Assembly: GCA_937980205.1 (NCBI GenBank)
Contig: CALJKW010000076.1
Location: 248,001-312,000, forward strand
Direction: 5' to 3'
DNA from: an uncultured Myxococcales bacterium
Lineage (GTDB): Bacteria > Myxococcota > Myxococcia > Myxococcales > Myxococcaceae
DNA: 64,000 bases
Positions 16,217 to 24,216 of the stretch are shown here, one piece after another. Below the pieces are notes generated by a model. The model saw only the letters and a program-made list of their open reading frames with translations. It did no database searches and was not told the DNA's origin. Position 1 is the stretch's first letter. Every line of letters begins with the position of its first letter. The position numbers and the translations under genes were made by a program.

Positions 16217-18076
16217 TCACTGGGCCGGCAGCCCGTCGGGGTGGAACTCGCGTCCCTTCGTGAGCAGGAACCTCGCGGCCTGGGCGCGCAGCGCGCCGGC
16301 CTCGCTCTCCCAGATGAGCCCGTGGCCGTTGTAGCCCTCGGCCTTCGCCGGGCTCAGGTACCGCTTCGGGTCGGCGCGGAAGAGCAGCTGCTGCGCGGCG
16401 CCGGTGCGCGGCTGGTCGACCGGCTGAAGGCCCATCGAGGCCGAGAGCTCTTCGGTCGTGAAGTTCGGGATGGTGATGTCGCCGACGCCCTCTTGCGCGA
16501 GCAGCGACTTGTCGGGGCCGAGCATGCGGCCGACGTTCACCGGGTCTCCGGGGTCGATGACGACCTGCGCGACCGCGCGGAAGAACGGGAAGAGCGCGAA
16601 GTACTCGGGCGACTGGAAGGTGATCGACGTCTTCGCGACGATGAGCAGCCCGATGCGGTCGCGGATCTCGTGGCCGGTGAGGATGTTCGACAGACCCCCG
16701 CCGGGCACGTTCAGCACCGCGGTCTTGATGCGCGGGTCCACCGCCGCGACGTTCGCGCCCATGATGCTGCCGAGCGAGTTGCCGAGGTACGCGGCGTCGG
16801 TGGTGAAGTCGCCCGCGCCGTCGCCGTCGACGTCGAAGCCCGGCATCGCGCGCACGAGCTGCATCTGATCGACCACCATCTGGCGGAAGTTCTCGCGGGC
16901 GCGCGCCAGGTTGTCGATCGCGAAGAAGTCGAACGAGTTGCCGCGGCTGGCGTGGCTCGGAGCGTCGATCGCCGCGCACGCGATGCCCGACGTCGCGAGC
17001 AGCTGCGCGAGCTCGAGGCACACCGAGTCCGCCGAGCCCTTCATCGTCGCGTTGCGGCTGTTCATGCCGTGGCCCACGATCGCGAACGGCCAGCCGCCCG
17101 CCGGCTTCGGCCCCTTCGGCACCGTCACGACGAAGCGCAGCGGCACCGCCGGCGCCTGCGCCACGTCGTTCACCCACTCTTCCTTCCACACGCCGTCGGC
17201 GCGCAGGTCTCTCGCGGGGAACGTGCCGTAGATGATCTGCGCGATGGCGTCGGCGGGCCGAGCCCAGCGCCACTTCTCGGTCCACTGCTGAAGCTCCGAC
17301 CAGTCGGTGTCCTGCGGAGTCCACCGGCCGTCGAAGTACAGGCCGTCGTCCCGCTGCAGCATCCCGTGCGCGGCCACCAAAAGCTGCGGCGCCGGCAGGG
17401 CCTCGAGGCCCGCCACGATCTTCTCGAACCGCTTCGACACCGGAGCGCCCGTCACCGGCAGCGCGAGCAGCAGCTCGCTCTCGTTCACGCCGAGCGCCTT
17501 CGCCGCGACGCCCAGCCGCTCTCTCATCGCCGCGTCGACGCCGAACCCGCGGCCCAGCTCGACGCCGCCTTCCGTCTTCAGGCCCTTCTTCACCACCAGC
17601 ATGCCGTTCGCGCCCTCCGGCAGCGCGCGCGTCGGCCGCGCGAGCACGAACTCGGGGAAGTCGTCGGGCACCGCTTTGCCTTCGGCGATCAGCCCGTCGC
17701 GCGAAGACTCGGCCGGCACGTCGGCCTCGAGCACCGACCACGCGCCGCTGGCGCCCTCGACCAGCCGCGCGAAGCGGCCCTGCAGCGACGCGCGGTCGAG
17801 CCGCTCGCTCGCCGGCAGCAGCGTCGGGCCGAAGTTGCCGATGCCCTCGACCTGCTCGAGCACCGGCCCGTAGCCGTCGAGCAGCTCGCGCATCGTGCGC
17901 GTCGCCGCCTTCGCGGGGATGAACGGCCTCCAGAAGTTCGGCCGGGCCACCGCGCGCGCGTCGGGGAACGGGTTCTCGAGGCTCTGCGCGTCCGAGCTGT
18001 ACAGCAGGTGCGGCGGCTCGACGCCGGGGCCGCAGGCGGCGAGCACGAGCAGCGACGTCGCGAAGAGGCGGTTCAT
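16217..18076 (-). CDS. Large lipoprotein with alpha/beta-hydrolase fold
   Basis: 619 residues. Signal peptide and lipobox VLAAC, then a long N-terminal region of unknown fold and a C-terminal alpha/beta hydrolase domain. A serine nucleophile elbow is visible as AYLGNSLGSIMGAN (G-N-S-L-G), preceded by FAIVGHGMNSRNATMK as a probable oxyanion strand. The catalytic acid and base cannot be assigned with confidence, though NGHGLIWES near the C-terminus could provide the His. The overall plan resembles secreted bacterial lipases with large N-terminal domains. ATG 18076 is chosen for the signal peptide. Likely role: surface or periplasmic esterase/lipase. Confidence 0.75.
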   Translation of the reverse strand: MNRLFATSLLVLAACGPGVEPPHLLYSSDAQSLENPFPDARAVARPNFWRPFIPAKAATRTMRELLDGYGPVLEQVEGIGNFGPTLLPASERLDRASLQGRFARLVEGASGAWSVLEADVPAESSRDGLIAEGKAVPDDFPEFVLARPTRALPEGANGMLVVKKGLKTEGGVELGRGFGVDAAMRERLGVAAKALGVNESELLLALPVTGAPVSKRFEKIVAGLEALPAPQLLVAAHGMLQRDDGLYFDGRWTPQDTDWSELQQWTEKWRWARPADAIAQIIYGTFPARDLRADGVWKEEWVNDVAQAPAVPLRFVVTVPKGPKPAGGWPFAIVGHGMNSRNATMKGSADSVCLELAQLLATSGIACAAIDAPSHASRGNSFDFFAIDNLARARENFRQMVVDQMQLVRAMPGFDVDGDGAGDFTTDAAYLGNSLGSIMGANVAAVDPRIKTAVLNVPGGGLSNILTGHEIRDRIGLLIVAKTSITFQSPEYFALFPFFRAVAQVVIDPGDPVNVGRMLGPDKSLLAQEGVGDITIPNFTTEELSASMGLQPVDQPRTGAAQQLLFRADPKRYLSPAKAEGYNGHGLIWESEAGALRAQAARFLLTKGREFHPDGLPAQ

Positions 18077-18133
18077 GCCCGAGAGGTGTTGCACGCGCGT
18101 GCAAGTCACCGACAGGCGCGCCGCGTCACGGCG

Positions 18134-18658
18134 TCACCGGCGTGCGACAGCCTCCATCGCCTTCTTCCGGAGGTTGGCCTGCGCCCTCGTCCCGAAGCTC
18201 TCCATCTCGAAGGCGCTGCCGTCTTTGCGCACGACGTTGAGCACGTAGACCAGCGTGGAGAGCTCGTCGCGCGAGCCGACCTCCTTCGAGACGATCTCGA
18301 GGTCCTCGAGCTCCTTCCACGGAATGTCGATGGCGCGCTTGAACATCGGGCCCACCGACCACTCGAACGTGAGGCCGGTCTTCTTCGCGTCGACGCTCGC
18401 CTTGTAGATGACGCCGCCCGCACCGCGGGCCGCGAGGCCGGCGCCCACCGCCGTCATCGCGATGGGGATGAGCTTGTACGGCATCGGCAGCGGAGTGCGC
18501 AGCAGCCGCGCGCCCATCGCCGCGAACGTGCCGCCGAAGGCGCTGTGCACACCGGCGACGACGCGGGCCCCGGCGGTGGGCCCTTCGAGCCGCAGGTGGT
18601 GCTTGTTCTGCGAGACCACCTGGAACGACGTGATGGGGGGCGTGTCGAGCCAGATCAT
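18134..18658 (-). CDS. Membrane-associated protein, unknown function
   Basis: 174 residues with two moderately hydrophobic segments around 40-55 and 62-82, followed by a beta-rich C-terminal half (FEWSVGPMFKRAIDIPWKELEDLEIVSKE, then LNVVRKDGSAFEMESFG). This half resembles a PH-like domain of the kind found in bacterial membrane proteins. No catalytic motif. It is flanked by a lipoprotein hydrolase downstream and a flavoprotein operon upstream; 126 nt separate it from the latter. Confidence 0.65.
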   Translation of the reverse strand: MIWLDTPPITSFQVVSQNKHHLRLEGPTAGARVVAGVHSAFGGTFAAMGARLLRTPLPMPYKLIPIAMTAVGAGLAARGAGGVIYKASVDAKKTGLTFEWSVGPMFKRAIDIPWKELEDLEIVSKEVGSRDELSTLVYVLNVVRKDGSAFEMESFGTRAQANLRKKAMEAVARR

Positions 18659-18700
18659 CGTGGCTGACTGTAGCGACCGGGCGGCCCCGGCGCATCCGCC

Positions 18701-18766
18701 TCAGAACCCGCGCGCCTTCAGCTCGTCGACCACGCGGACTGCGACCGCGACCGCGAGGGAGCCCAA
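18701..18766 (-). pseudogene. Possible orphan C-terminal gene fragment
   Basis: A short minus-strand frame between two genes reads LGSLAVAVAVRVVDELKARGF and then a stop. Its codon choice is GC3-rich like real coding sequence, and VVDELKARGF looks like the amphipathic last helix of an enzyme. It has no room for a full gene because a TAG closes the frame upstream at 18779. It could be a decayed gene tail or a chance frame. Confidence 0.2.
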
Positions 18767-18784
18767 GCGGCCGGGAATCTACCG

Positions 18785-20008
18785 TCATGCGGCCATCAAC
18801 TTCAGCGCCGCGTTCAGCGTTCCTTCCGTGTCGCGCACGAAGGGGTTGCGTTCGTCGAGCACATACCCTCCGAGCACGGCGGTGATCGCCCGCTTGATCT
18901 GCTCGCTCTTGCCGCGGTTGAGCAACAGCCGCTGCAGGCGCCCGTCGTACCAGGCCATCACGAAGACGCGGAACACGCCGACCGCCTGCGCCATCTGCGC
19001 GGAGTACTCGTTCCAGTCCACGCGCTCGCCCATGAGCTGGCGCGAGGCGAGCTTCGCCGCGCGGTGCGACGACTCGAGCGCGAGCGTCACTCCGGACGAG
19101 AAGACCGGGTCGAGGAACTCGCTCGCGTTGCCGGTCAGCGCCCAGCCGGGGCCGTGAAACGACGTCACCGACGCCGACCAGCTCTCGAGCCGCGTCGTCT
19201 TCATCACCGGCGTCGCGTGCTGCAGCCGCTTCCACGCGTTCGCGTCTTCGCGCAGCAGCGCCTCGAGCCGCTCGCGGTCGGTCGCGCCCGCCGAGTCGAT
19301 GAGCTCGCGCTCGGCGACGACGCCCACCGACGTCCGCCCGTTCGAGAAGGGGATGATCCAGATCCACGCGCCGCGCGGGTGGATGCAGACCCAGATGTCT
19401 CCCTCGCGGTCGCCCGCGGGCCGCACGTCACCCTCGTAGTGGCTGAACACCGCCACCTTCGGAGACAGCGCCGGAGGTTTCTCGAGCTTCAGCAGTCGCG
19501 GCAGCACGCGGCCGTACCCCGAGCAGTCGAGCACGAACTTCGCGCGCACCTCGTAGCGCTCGCCGCGCTCGGTGTCCGTCACCTGCAGCGTCGAGCCGGC
19601 CGCGCCGGGGTCGATCGCGTCCACGCGCTGCTGGAAGCGGACGTCGACGCCCTTGGCGCGCGCGGCCGTGGCGAGCGCCTGGTCGAAGTCCGCGCGCGGC
19701 ACCTGCAGCGCCGCGGGCCGCTGCCCGGGGAACATGTCCGCGAAGCTGAAGCGGTCGGTCTCGCCGGCCTTCAAGAACATCGCCGCGGGCTTCGGCATGA
19801 ACCCTCTCGCCTGCACCGCGTCGAGCAGCCCGGCCTCGTCGAGGATGTCGTTGCACCGCGGCAGCAGCGACTCGCCGATGACGAAGCGCGGGAACGTGCC
19901 CGCCTCGAGGCACAGCACCTCGTGACCCCGCTGCCGCAGGATCGCGCCCGCCACGCTGCCGGCGGGGCCGGCTCCGATGATCAACGCTTCGGTGCTCACT
20001 GCTTCCAT
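18785..20008 (-). CDS. FAD-dependent halogenase/hydroxylase-like oxidoreductase
   Basis: 407-residue flavoprotein. The N-terminal FAD motif GAGPAGSVAG (12-21) is followed by GESLLP (45-50) and the second FAD motif GWALTGNASEFLDPVFSSG, the layout shared by flavin-dependent halogenases and geranylgeranyl-reductase-type enzymes. A W-x-W-x-I-P motif (W215, W217, P220) is the recognised fingerprint of flavin-dependent halogenases. Lys73 and Lys80 lie in the region where those enzymes carry their catalytic lysine, though I cannot align it exactly. It starts 10 nt after the boxA stop and is probably co-transcribed with boxB and boxA. It could halogenate, hydroxylate or reduce an aromatic or polyketide-like substrate. 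Confidence 0.8.
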   Translation of the reverse strand: MEAVSTEALIIGAGPAGSVAGAILRQRGHEVLCLEAGTFPRFVIGESLLPRCNDILDEAGLLDAVQARGFMPKPAAMFLKAGETDRFSFADMFPGQRPAALQVPRADFDQALATAARAKGVDVRFQQRVDAIDPGAAGSTLQVTDTERGERYEVRAKFVLDCSGYGRVLPRLLKLEKPPALSPKVAVFSHYEGDVRPAGDREGDIWVCIHPRGAWIWIIPFSNGRTSVGVVAERELIDSAGATDRERLEALLREDANAWKRLQHATPVMKTTRLESWSASVTSFHGPGWALTGNASEFLDPVFSSGVTLALESSHRAAKLASRQLMGERVDWNEYSAQMAQAVGVFRVFVMAWYDGRLQRLLLNRGKSEQIKRAITAVLGGYVLDERNPFVRDTEGTLNAALKLMAA

Positions 20009-20018
20009 GGCTGCTCCT

Positions 20019-21206
20019 TCAGTACGTCTCGAGGTGAAAACGGCCCTGCGCCTCGAGCTCGGCGCGGTGCCGGGCGAAGTCGGGCACGAGCGCGGCGAAC
20101 GTCGCGAGCACGTCGCGCTCCATGTCCTTGTGCCCGCACACGTAGATGAACGAGTCGTCGTCCTCGACGAGGCGCGCCACGTCGGCGGCGCGCGCGCGCA
20201 TGCGGTCTTGCACGTACGTCTTCGGCTTGCCGGGCACGCGCGAGAACGCGAGCTCGACGTCGATGAGCTCGCGCGGCAGCTTCATCAGCGGGCCGAAGTA
20301 GGGCAGCTCTTCCGGCCGCCGCGCGCCGAAGAAGAGCAGAATCGAGCCGCCTTCTCCGAGGCCGAGCCGCCGGCGCCGCCGCTCGGTCATCGCGCGCATC
20401 GGCGCCGAGCCGGTGCCGGTGCAGATCATGAGCAGCTTCGCGCCGGGGTGGTTCGGCATCAGGAAGCTCGAGCCCCACGGCCCCGTCACCGCCACCCGGT
20501 CGCCCTTCTTCAGGTCGCACAGCCAGTTCGACGCGACGCCGCGCGCCGGCCGCCCCTCGCGATCGACCTGCACGCGCTTCACCGTCAGCGCGAGGTTGTT
20601 CTTGCGCGGCCGCTCGCCGTCGCGCGGGCTCGCGATGGAGTACAGCCGCACGTGGTGAGGCCGGCCGCTTCCGTCGACGCCCGGCGGCAGCACGCCGATC
20701 GTCTGGCCCTCGAGGTACGGAAACGCGGTCGCGCCGAGGTCGAGCACCAGGTGGCGGATGTCGCTCGAGGCGTCGTCGGTGGTGAGCTTCAGGTTGCCCG
20801 CGACGGTGGCGAGCGCCGGCCGCTCGGTCGTGTAGAGCCCGACGTACGGGTGCGCGGCGGACCACGGAGGCAGCACGCGCCCCGCCGCCGCCGTCGCCTG
20901 CGCCGTCAGCGCGCGGACGTCGAGCGGCTCGTCGGCCGGCACCGGGGGCGGCTCGGCCTCGACCGGCAGCGCGTCCCACCCGAGCTGCTCGGCGACGGAG
21001 TAGGGCTTCGCGACCTGCCGCCACGAGTCGATGGCCCCGGTCGGGCACCGCGCGATGCAGTCGCCCGAGCCGAGGCACTTCTCCGCGTCGACGACGTAGT
21101 TGCGGCGGTCGTGCGAGATCGCCCCGTTCGGGCAGGTCTCCTCGCACGTGTTGCAGCGAATGCAGACCTCGGGGTCGATCAGGTGCTGCCGGAGGAGCGA
21201 GCCCAT
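20019..21206 (-). CDS. boxA: Benzoyl-CoA 2,3-epoxidase reductase subunit BoxA
   Basis: 395 residues. Two N-terminal ferredoxin-type cluster motifs (CIRCNTCEETCP near 16 and CLGSGDCIARCP near 44) sit in the typical BoxA context HLIDPE and YVVDAE. A ferredoxin-NADP-reductase module follows, with RLYSIASP (flavin), ICTGTGSAPMRA (nucleotide) and a C-terminal YVCGHKDMERDV. BoxA passes electrons from NADPH through FAD and the clusters to the diiron oxygenase BoxB in the aerobic benzoyl-CoA pathway. It lies 1 nt after boxB, the order of a tight operon, and is followed at 10 nt by the flavoprotein gene. No boxC or benzoate-CoA ligase is in the window. Confidence 0.9.
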   Translation of the reverse strand: MGSLLRQHLIDPEVCIRCNTCEETCPNGAISHDRRNYVVDAEKCLGSGDCIARCPTGAIDSWRQVAKPYSVAEQLGWDALPVEAEPPPVPADEPLDVRALTAQATAAAGRVLPPWSAAHPYVGLYTTERPALATVAGNLKLTTDDASSDIRHLVLDLGATAFPYLEGQTIGVLPPGVDGSGRPHHVRLYSIASPRDGERPRKNNLALTVKRVQVDREGRPARGVASNWLCDLKKGDRVAVTGPWGSSFLMPNHPGAKLLMICTGTGSAPMRAMTERRRRRLGLGEGGSILLFFGARRPEELPYFGPLMKLPRELIDVELAFSRVPGKPKTYVQDRMRARAADVARLVEDDDSFIYVCGHKDMERDVLATFAALVPDFARHRAELEAQGRFHLETY

Positions 21207-21207
21207 T

Positions 21208-22632
21208 TCAGTCGAAGCGCACGTACTCGAAGCCCACCGGCTGCCCGTTGATGCCCACGCGGGGCGGAGCGATCCACCCGGCGAACTGCCCCGGCTTCGT
21301 CACCGGCTTCATCAGCCCCTGCACGAAGCCGCGGTCATCTCCGCTGGGCAGCCAGTCGCGCTCGCCGGCCCGCCAGGCCGTGGTGTCGAGCACCGCTCCG
21401 GTGGGGCTGACCAGCGCGTCGGCGAACGTGCCGATGCGCCGGTGGAAGCCCTTGTGCGGCAGCGTCAGGCGCTGGCCGATGCCGGCGCGCTCGATGAGCT
21501 TGTTCCAGCGATCGACGCCCGCCTGGCAGTCGGCGATGTAGTCGTCGCGCAGCCGCTCGTTGAGCGCGAGCTGCGCCTTCTCGGCGCGCGTCGCGATGCG
21601 CGCTCCTTCCACCACCGGCACGTCGTAGGTCGAGTCGGCGAGCAGGTGGTCGTCGGAGATCTTCTCCTCCTCGAAGCGCCCCTTGAGCCCCGCGCTGTAG
21701 AACGCCGCCGCGTTCGTCGACACCTCGGAGCCGTAGAGGTCGAGCGTCACGCTGAAGTGGAAGTTCAGGTACCGCTGCAGCGTCGGCAGGTCGATGGCGC
21801 CGGCCCCGCGGACCCTGGCGGGCTCGTCGGTGTTCAGCTCCTTCATCACCTCGAGCGTGCGCTGAATGACGCGGGCGATGCCGCTCTCTCCGACGAAGAG
21901 GTGGTGCGCCTCTTCGGTGAGCATGAAGCGGGTGCTGCGCGCGAGCGGGTCGAAGCCGCTCTCGGCGAGCGCGGCGAGCTGGTACTTGCCGTCGCGGTCG
22001 GTGAGGAAGGTGAACATGAAGAACGAGAGCCAGTCGGGCGTCTGCTCGTTGAACGCGCCGAGGATGCGCGGCTTGTCGGGGTCTCCCGAGCGCCGCTCGA
22101 GCAGCGCCTCTCCTTCCTCGCGGCCGTCGCGCCCGAAGTACGCGTGCAGCAGGTACACCATGGCCCAGAGGTGGCGGCCCTCCTCGACGTTCACCTGGTA
22201 CAGGTTGCGGAGGTCGTAGAGCGACGGGCACGTGCGGCCGAGGTGGCGCTGCTGCTCGACGCTCGCCGGCTCGGTGTCGCCCTGGGTGACGATGATCCGC
22301 CGCAGCGTGCTGCGGTACTCGCCGGGCACCTCGTTCCACACCGGCTGTCCCTGGTGCGTGCCGAACGCGATCTTCCGGTTCGCTTCCGGCGGAGCGAGGA
22401 AGATGCCCCACCGGTAGTCCGGCATCTTCACGTAGTCGAAGTGCGCCCAGCCCTTCGCGTCGACGCTCACCGCGGTGCGCAGGTAGACGTCGCGCAGCGC
22501 GCTGCCCTCGGGGCCGACGTCTCTCCACCAGTCGAGGTACCGCGGCTGCCACTGCTCGAGCGCTCGCTGCAGCGCCTTGTTCGACGCGAGGTCGACGTTG
22601 TTCGGGATCTTCGAGGCGTAGTCGATGGCCAT
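21208..22632 (-). CDS. boxB: Benzoyl-CoA 2,3-epoxidase oxygenase subunit BoxB
   Basis: 474-residue ferritin-like diiron oxygenase. The family's six ligands appear conserved as E121, E151, H154 (in NVEEGRH), D212, E241 and H244 (in TEEAHH), each one residue on from the Azoarcus positions I recall (E120, E150, H153, D211, E240, H243). The N-terminus IPNNVDLASNKALQRALE is characteristic of BoxB. With BoxA it epoxidises benzoyl-CoA using O2 and NADPH. ATG 22632 is the family start; another in-frame start nine codons upstream is less likely. It is the first gene of boxB-boxA-flavoprotein, divergent from tnaA. A related acyl-CoA substrate cannot be excluded. Confidence 0.92.
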   Translation of the reverse strand: MAIDYASKIPNNVDLASNKALQRALEQWQPRYLDWWRDVGPEGSALRDVYLRTAVSVDAKGWAHFDYVKMPDYRWGIFLAPPEANRKIAFGTHQGQPVWNEVPGEYRSTLRRIIVTQGDTEPASVEQQRHLGRTCPSLYDLRNLYQVNVEEGRHLWAMVYLLHAYFGRDGREEGEALLERRSGDPDKPRILGAFNEQTPDWLSFFMFTFLTDRDGKYQLAALAESGFDPLARSTRFMLTEEAHHLFVGESGIARVIQRTLEVMKELNTDEPARVRGAGAIDLPTLQRYLNFHFSVTLDLYGSEVSTNAAAFYSAGLKGRFEEEKISDDHLLADSTYDVPVVEGARIATRAEKAQLALNERLRDDYIADCQAGVDRWNKLIERAGIGQRLTLPHKGFHRRIGTFADALVSPTGAVLDTTAWRAGERDWLPSGDDRGFVQGLMKPVTKPGQFAGWIAPPRVGINGQPVGFEYVRFD

Positions 22633-22663
22633 GAGGCCGCTGCGGCATGCAAGGCGCATTCAC

Positions 22664-22702
22664 ATGAGTTGGACCTCGTCGCGGCGCAAAAGCTGCGCGT
22701 GA
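22664..22702 (+). CDS. Possible Trp-containing leader peptide upstream of tryptophanase
   Basis: A 12-codon frame, MSWTSSRRKSCA and stop, begins 125 nt upstream of tnaA. It is preceded by AAGG at a 9-nt spacing (22651-22654) and has a single Trp codon at position 3. In enterobacteria the TnaC leader peptide (24 residues, essential Trp12 and Pro24) stalls ribosomes in response to tryptophan. This frame lacks those spacings and a Pro before the stop, so any equivalence is speculative. A hairpin follows at 22718-22746. Confidence 0.25.
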   Translation: MSWTSSRRKSCA

Positions 22703-22717
22703 GGGGTGTGTGCCGAG

Positions 22718-22746
22718 CCCGAACGCGCAAGTCGCGCGCGCTCGGG
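22718..22746 (+). promoter_or_regulatory. Hairpin in the tnaA leader region
   Basis: CCCGA and TCGGG bracket an inner CGCGC/GCGCG pairing, giving a GC-rich hairpin 16 nt after the short Trp-containing frame and 42 nt before the tnaA start. There is no U-tract. It could be part of an attenuation or Rho-antitermination leader, or merely a product of high GC content. Confidence 0.25.
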
Positions 22747-22788
22747 GCGCCGAACGTCGAAGGCTCGCCCGTTGCACCTGCCGGCGCC

Positions 22789-24171
22789 GTGCACGGCTTC
22801 CGAACCATCATCGAACCCTTCCGCATCAAGTCCGTCGAGCCGCTGCGGCTCACCACGCTGGAGGAGCGCGAGGACCACCTCGCCGCAGCGGGCTTCAACC
22901 TCTTCCGCCTGCGCTCGGAGGACGTGCTCGTCGACCTGCTCACCGACTCGGGCACCGGCGCGATGTCGTCCGAGCAGTGGGCGTCGCTGCAGCGGGGAGA
23001 CGAGTCGTACGCGGGCTCTCCCTCGTACTTCCGCTTCGAGCGCGCGGTGAAGGACCTGTTCCCCTTCAAGCACGTCATCCCCACGCACCAGGGCCGCGCC
23101 GCCGAGAAGATTCTGTTCTCGGTCGCCGGCGGCGCGGGGAAGTTCGTGCCCAGCAACACGCTCTTCGACACCACGCGCGCGAACGTCGAGTACAGCGGCG
23201 CGACCGGAGTCGATCTGCTCTGCGCCGAAGGCCGCGCTCCGTCGCAGCGGCACCCGTTCAAGGGCAACCTCGACGTGCGCGCGCTCGAGCGGCTCATCTC
23301 GGAGGTCGGCCGCGACAAGGTCCCGCTCGTGCTCGTCACCGTCACCAACAACTCGGGCGGCGGGCAGCCGGTGAGCCTCGAGAACCTGCGCGCGGTCAGC
23401 GCGGTCTGCCGGCGCCACCGCATCCCCCTCTTCCTCGACGCCTGCCGCTTCGCCGAGAACGCGTGGTTCATCCGCCAGCGCGAGCCCGGCCAGCACCAGC
23501 GCACGGTGAAGGAGATCGTCCACGACATGGCCACGCTCGCCGACGGCATGACGATGTCGGCGAAGAAGGACGGGCTCGCGAACATCGGCGGCTGGCTCGC
23601 GCTCAACGACGACGCCTGGGCGCAGGCGTGCCGCAACCTGCTCATCCTGACCGAGGGCTTTCCGACCTACGGCGGTCTCGCGGGCCGCGACCTCGACGCG
23701 ATCGCGACGGGCCTCACCGAGGTCGTGCAGCACGACTACCTGCGCTACCGCACGCGCTCGGTGGAGTACTTGGGGGAAGCGCTCGAGCAGCGCGGCGTCC
23801 CCATCGTCGTGCCCGCCGGCGGCCACGCCGTCTACCTCGACGCGAAGGCGCTCTTGCCCTACGTGCCTGCGCTCGAGTACCCGGGCCAGGCGCTCGCGGT
23901 CGCGCTGTACCGCGAGGGCGGGGTGCGCAGCTGCGAGATCGGCTCGGTCATGTTCGGCATGACGCCCGAGGGCAACGAGCGGCCGGCCGCGATGGAGCTG
24001 GTGCGCCTCGCCATCCCTCGCCGCACGTACACGCAGAGCCACATCGACTTCGTCATCGAGGTCGTCGAGCGGGTCGCCCAGAAGGCGAGGGCGAAGGAGC
24101 TCAAGGGCCTGCGCATCGTCGAGCAGCCGAAGGCTTTGCGGCACTTCACCGCGCGGTTCGAAGAGCTCTGA
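22789..24171 (+). CDS. tnaA: Tryptophanase (L-tryptophan indole-lyase)
   Basis: 460 residues, closely following the family plan (E. coli TnaA 471). EPFRIKSVEPLRLTT at the start, VDLLTDSGTGAMS, GDESYAG, PTHQGRAAEKI, then TNNSGGGQPVSL, FLDACRFAENAWFI, the PLP lysine in MTMSAKKDG (Lys259/260), EGFPTYGG, and AIPRRTYTQSHIDFVIE with LRHFTARFEEL at the end. The enzyme splits tryptophan to indole, pyruvate and ammonia using PLP and K+. The closely related tyrosine phenol-lyase is a possible alternative. The start is GTG 22789, giving MHGFRTIIEPFRI; no ATG is available in frame. It is divergent from boxB, with 156 nt between starts. Confidence 0.9.
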   Translation: MHGFRTIIEPFRIKSVEPLRLTTLEEREDHLAAAGFNLFRLRSEDVLVDLLTDSGTGAMSSEQWASLQRGDESYAGSPSYFRFERAVKDLFPFKHVIPTHQGRAAEKILFSVAGGAGKFVPSNTLFDTTRANVEYSGATGVDLLCAEGRAPSQRHPFKGNLDVRALERLISEVGRDKVPLVLVTVTNNSGGGQPVSLENLRAVSAVCRRHRIPLFLDACRFAENAWFIRQREPGQHQRTVKEIVHDMATLADGMTMSAKKDGLANIGGWLALNDDAWAQACRNLLILTEGFPTYGGLAGRDLDAIATGLTEVVQHDYLRYRTRSVEYLGEALEQRGVPIVVPAGGHAVYLDAKALLPYVPALEYPGQALAVALYREGGVRSCEIGSVMFGMTPEGNERPAAMELVRLAIPRRTYTQSHIDFVIEVVERVAQKARAKELKGLRIVEQPKALRHFTARFEEL

Positions 24172-24216
24172 CGGCCCCGCTCGGTGCGAAAGGGCCGTGG
24201 TGCTAGACAAAGGCTC

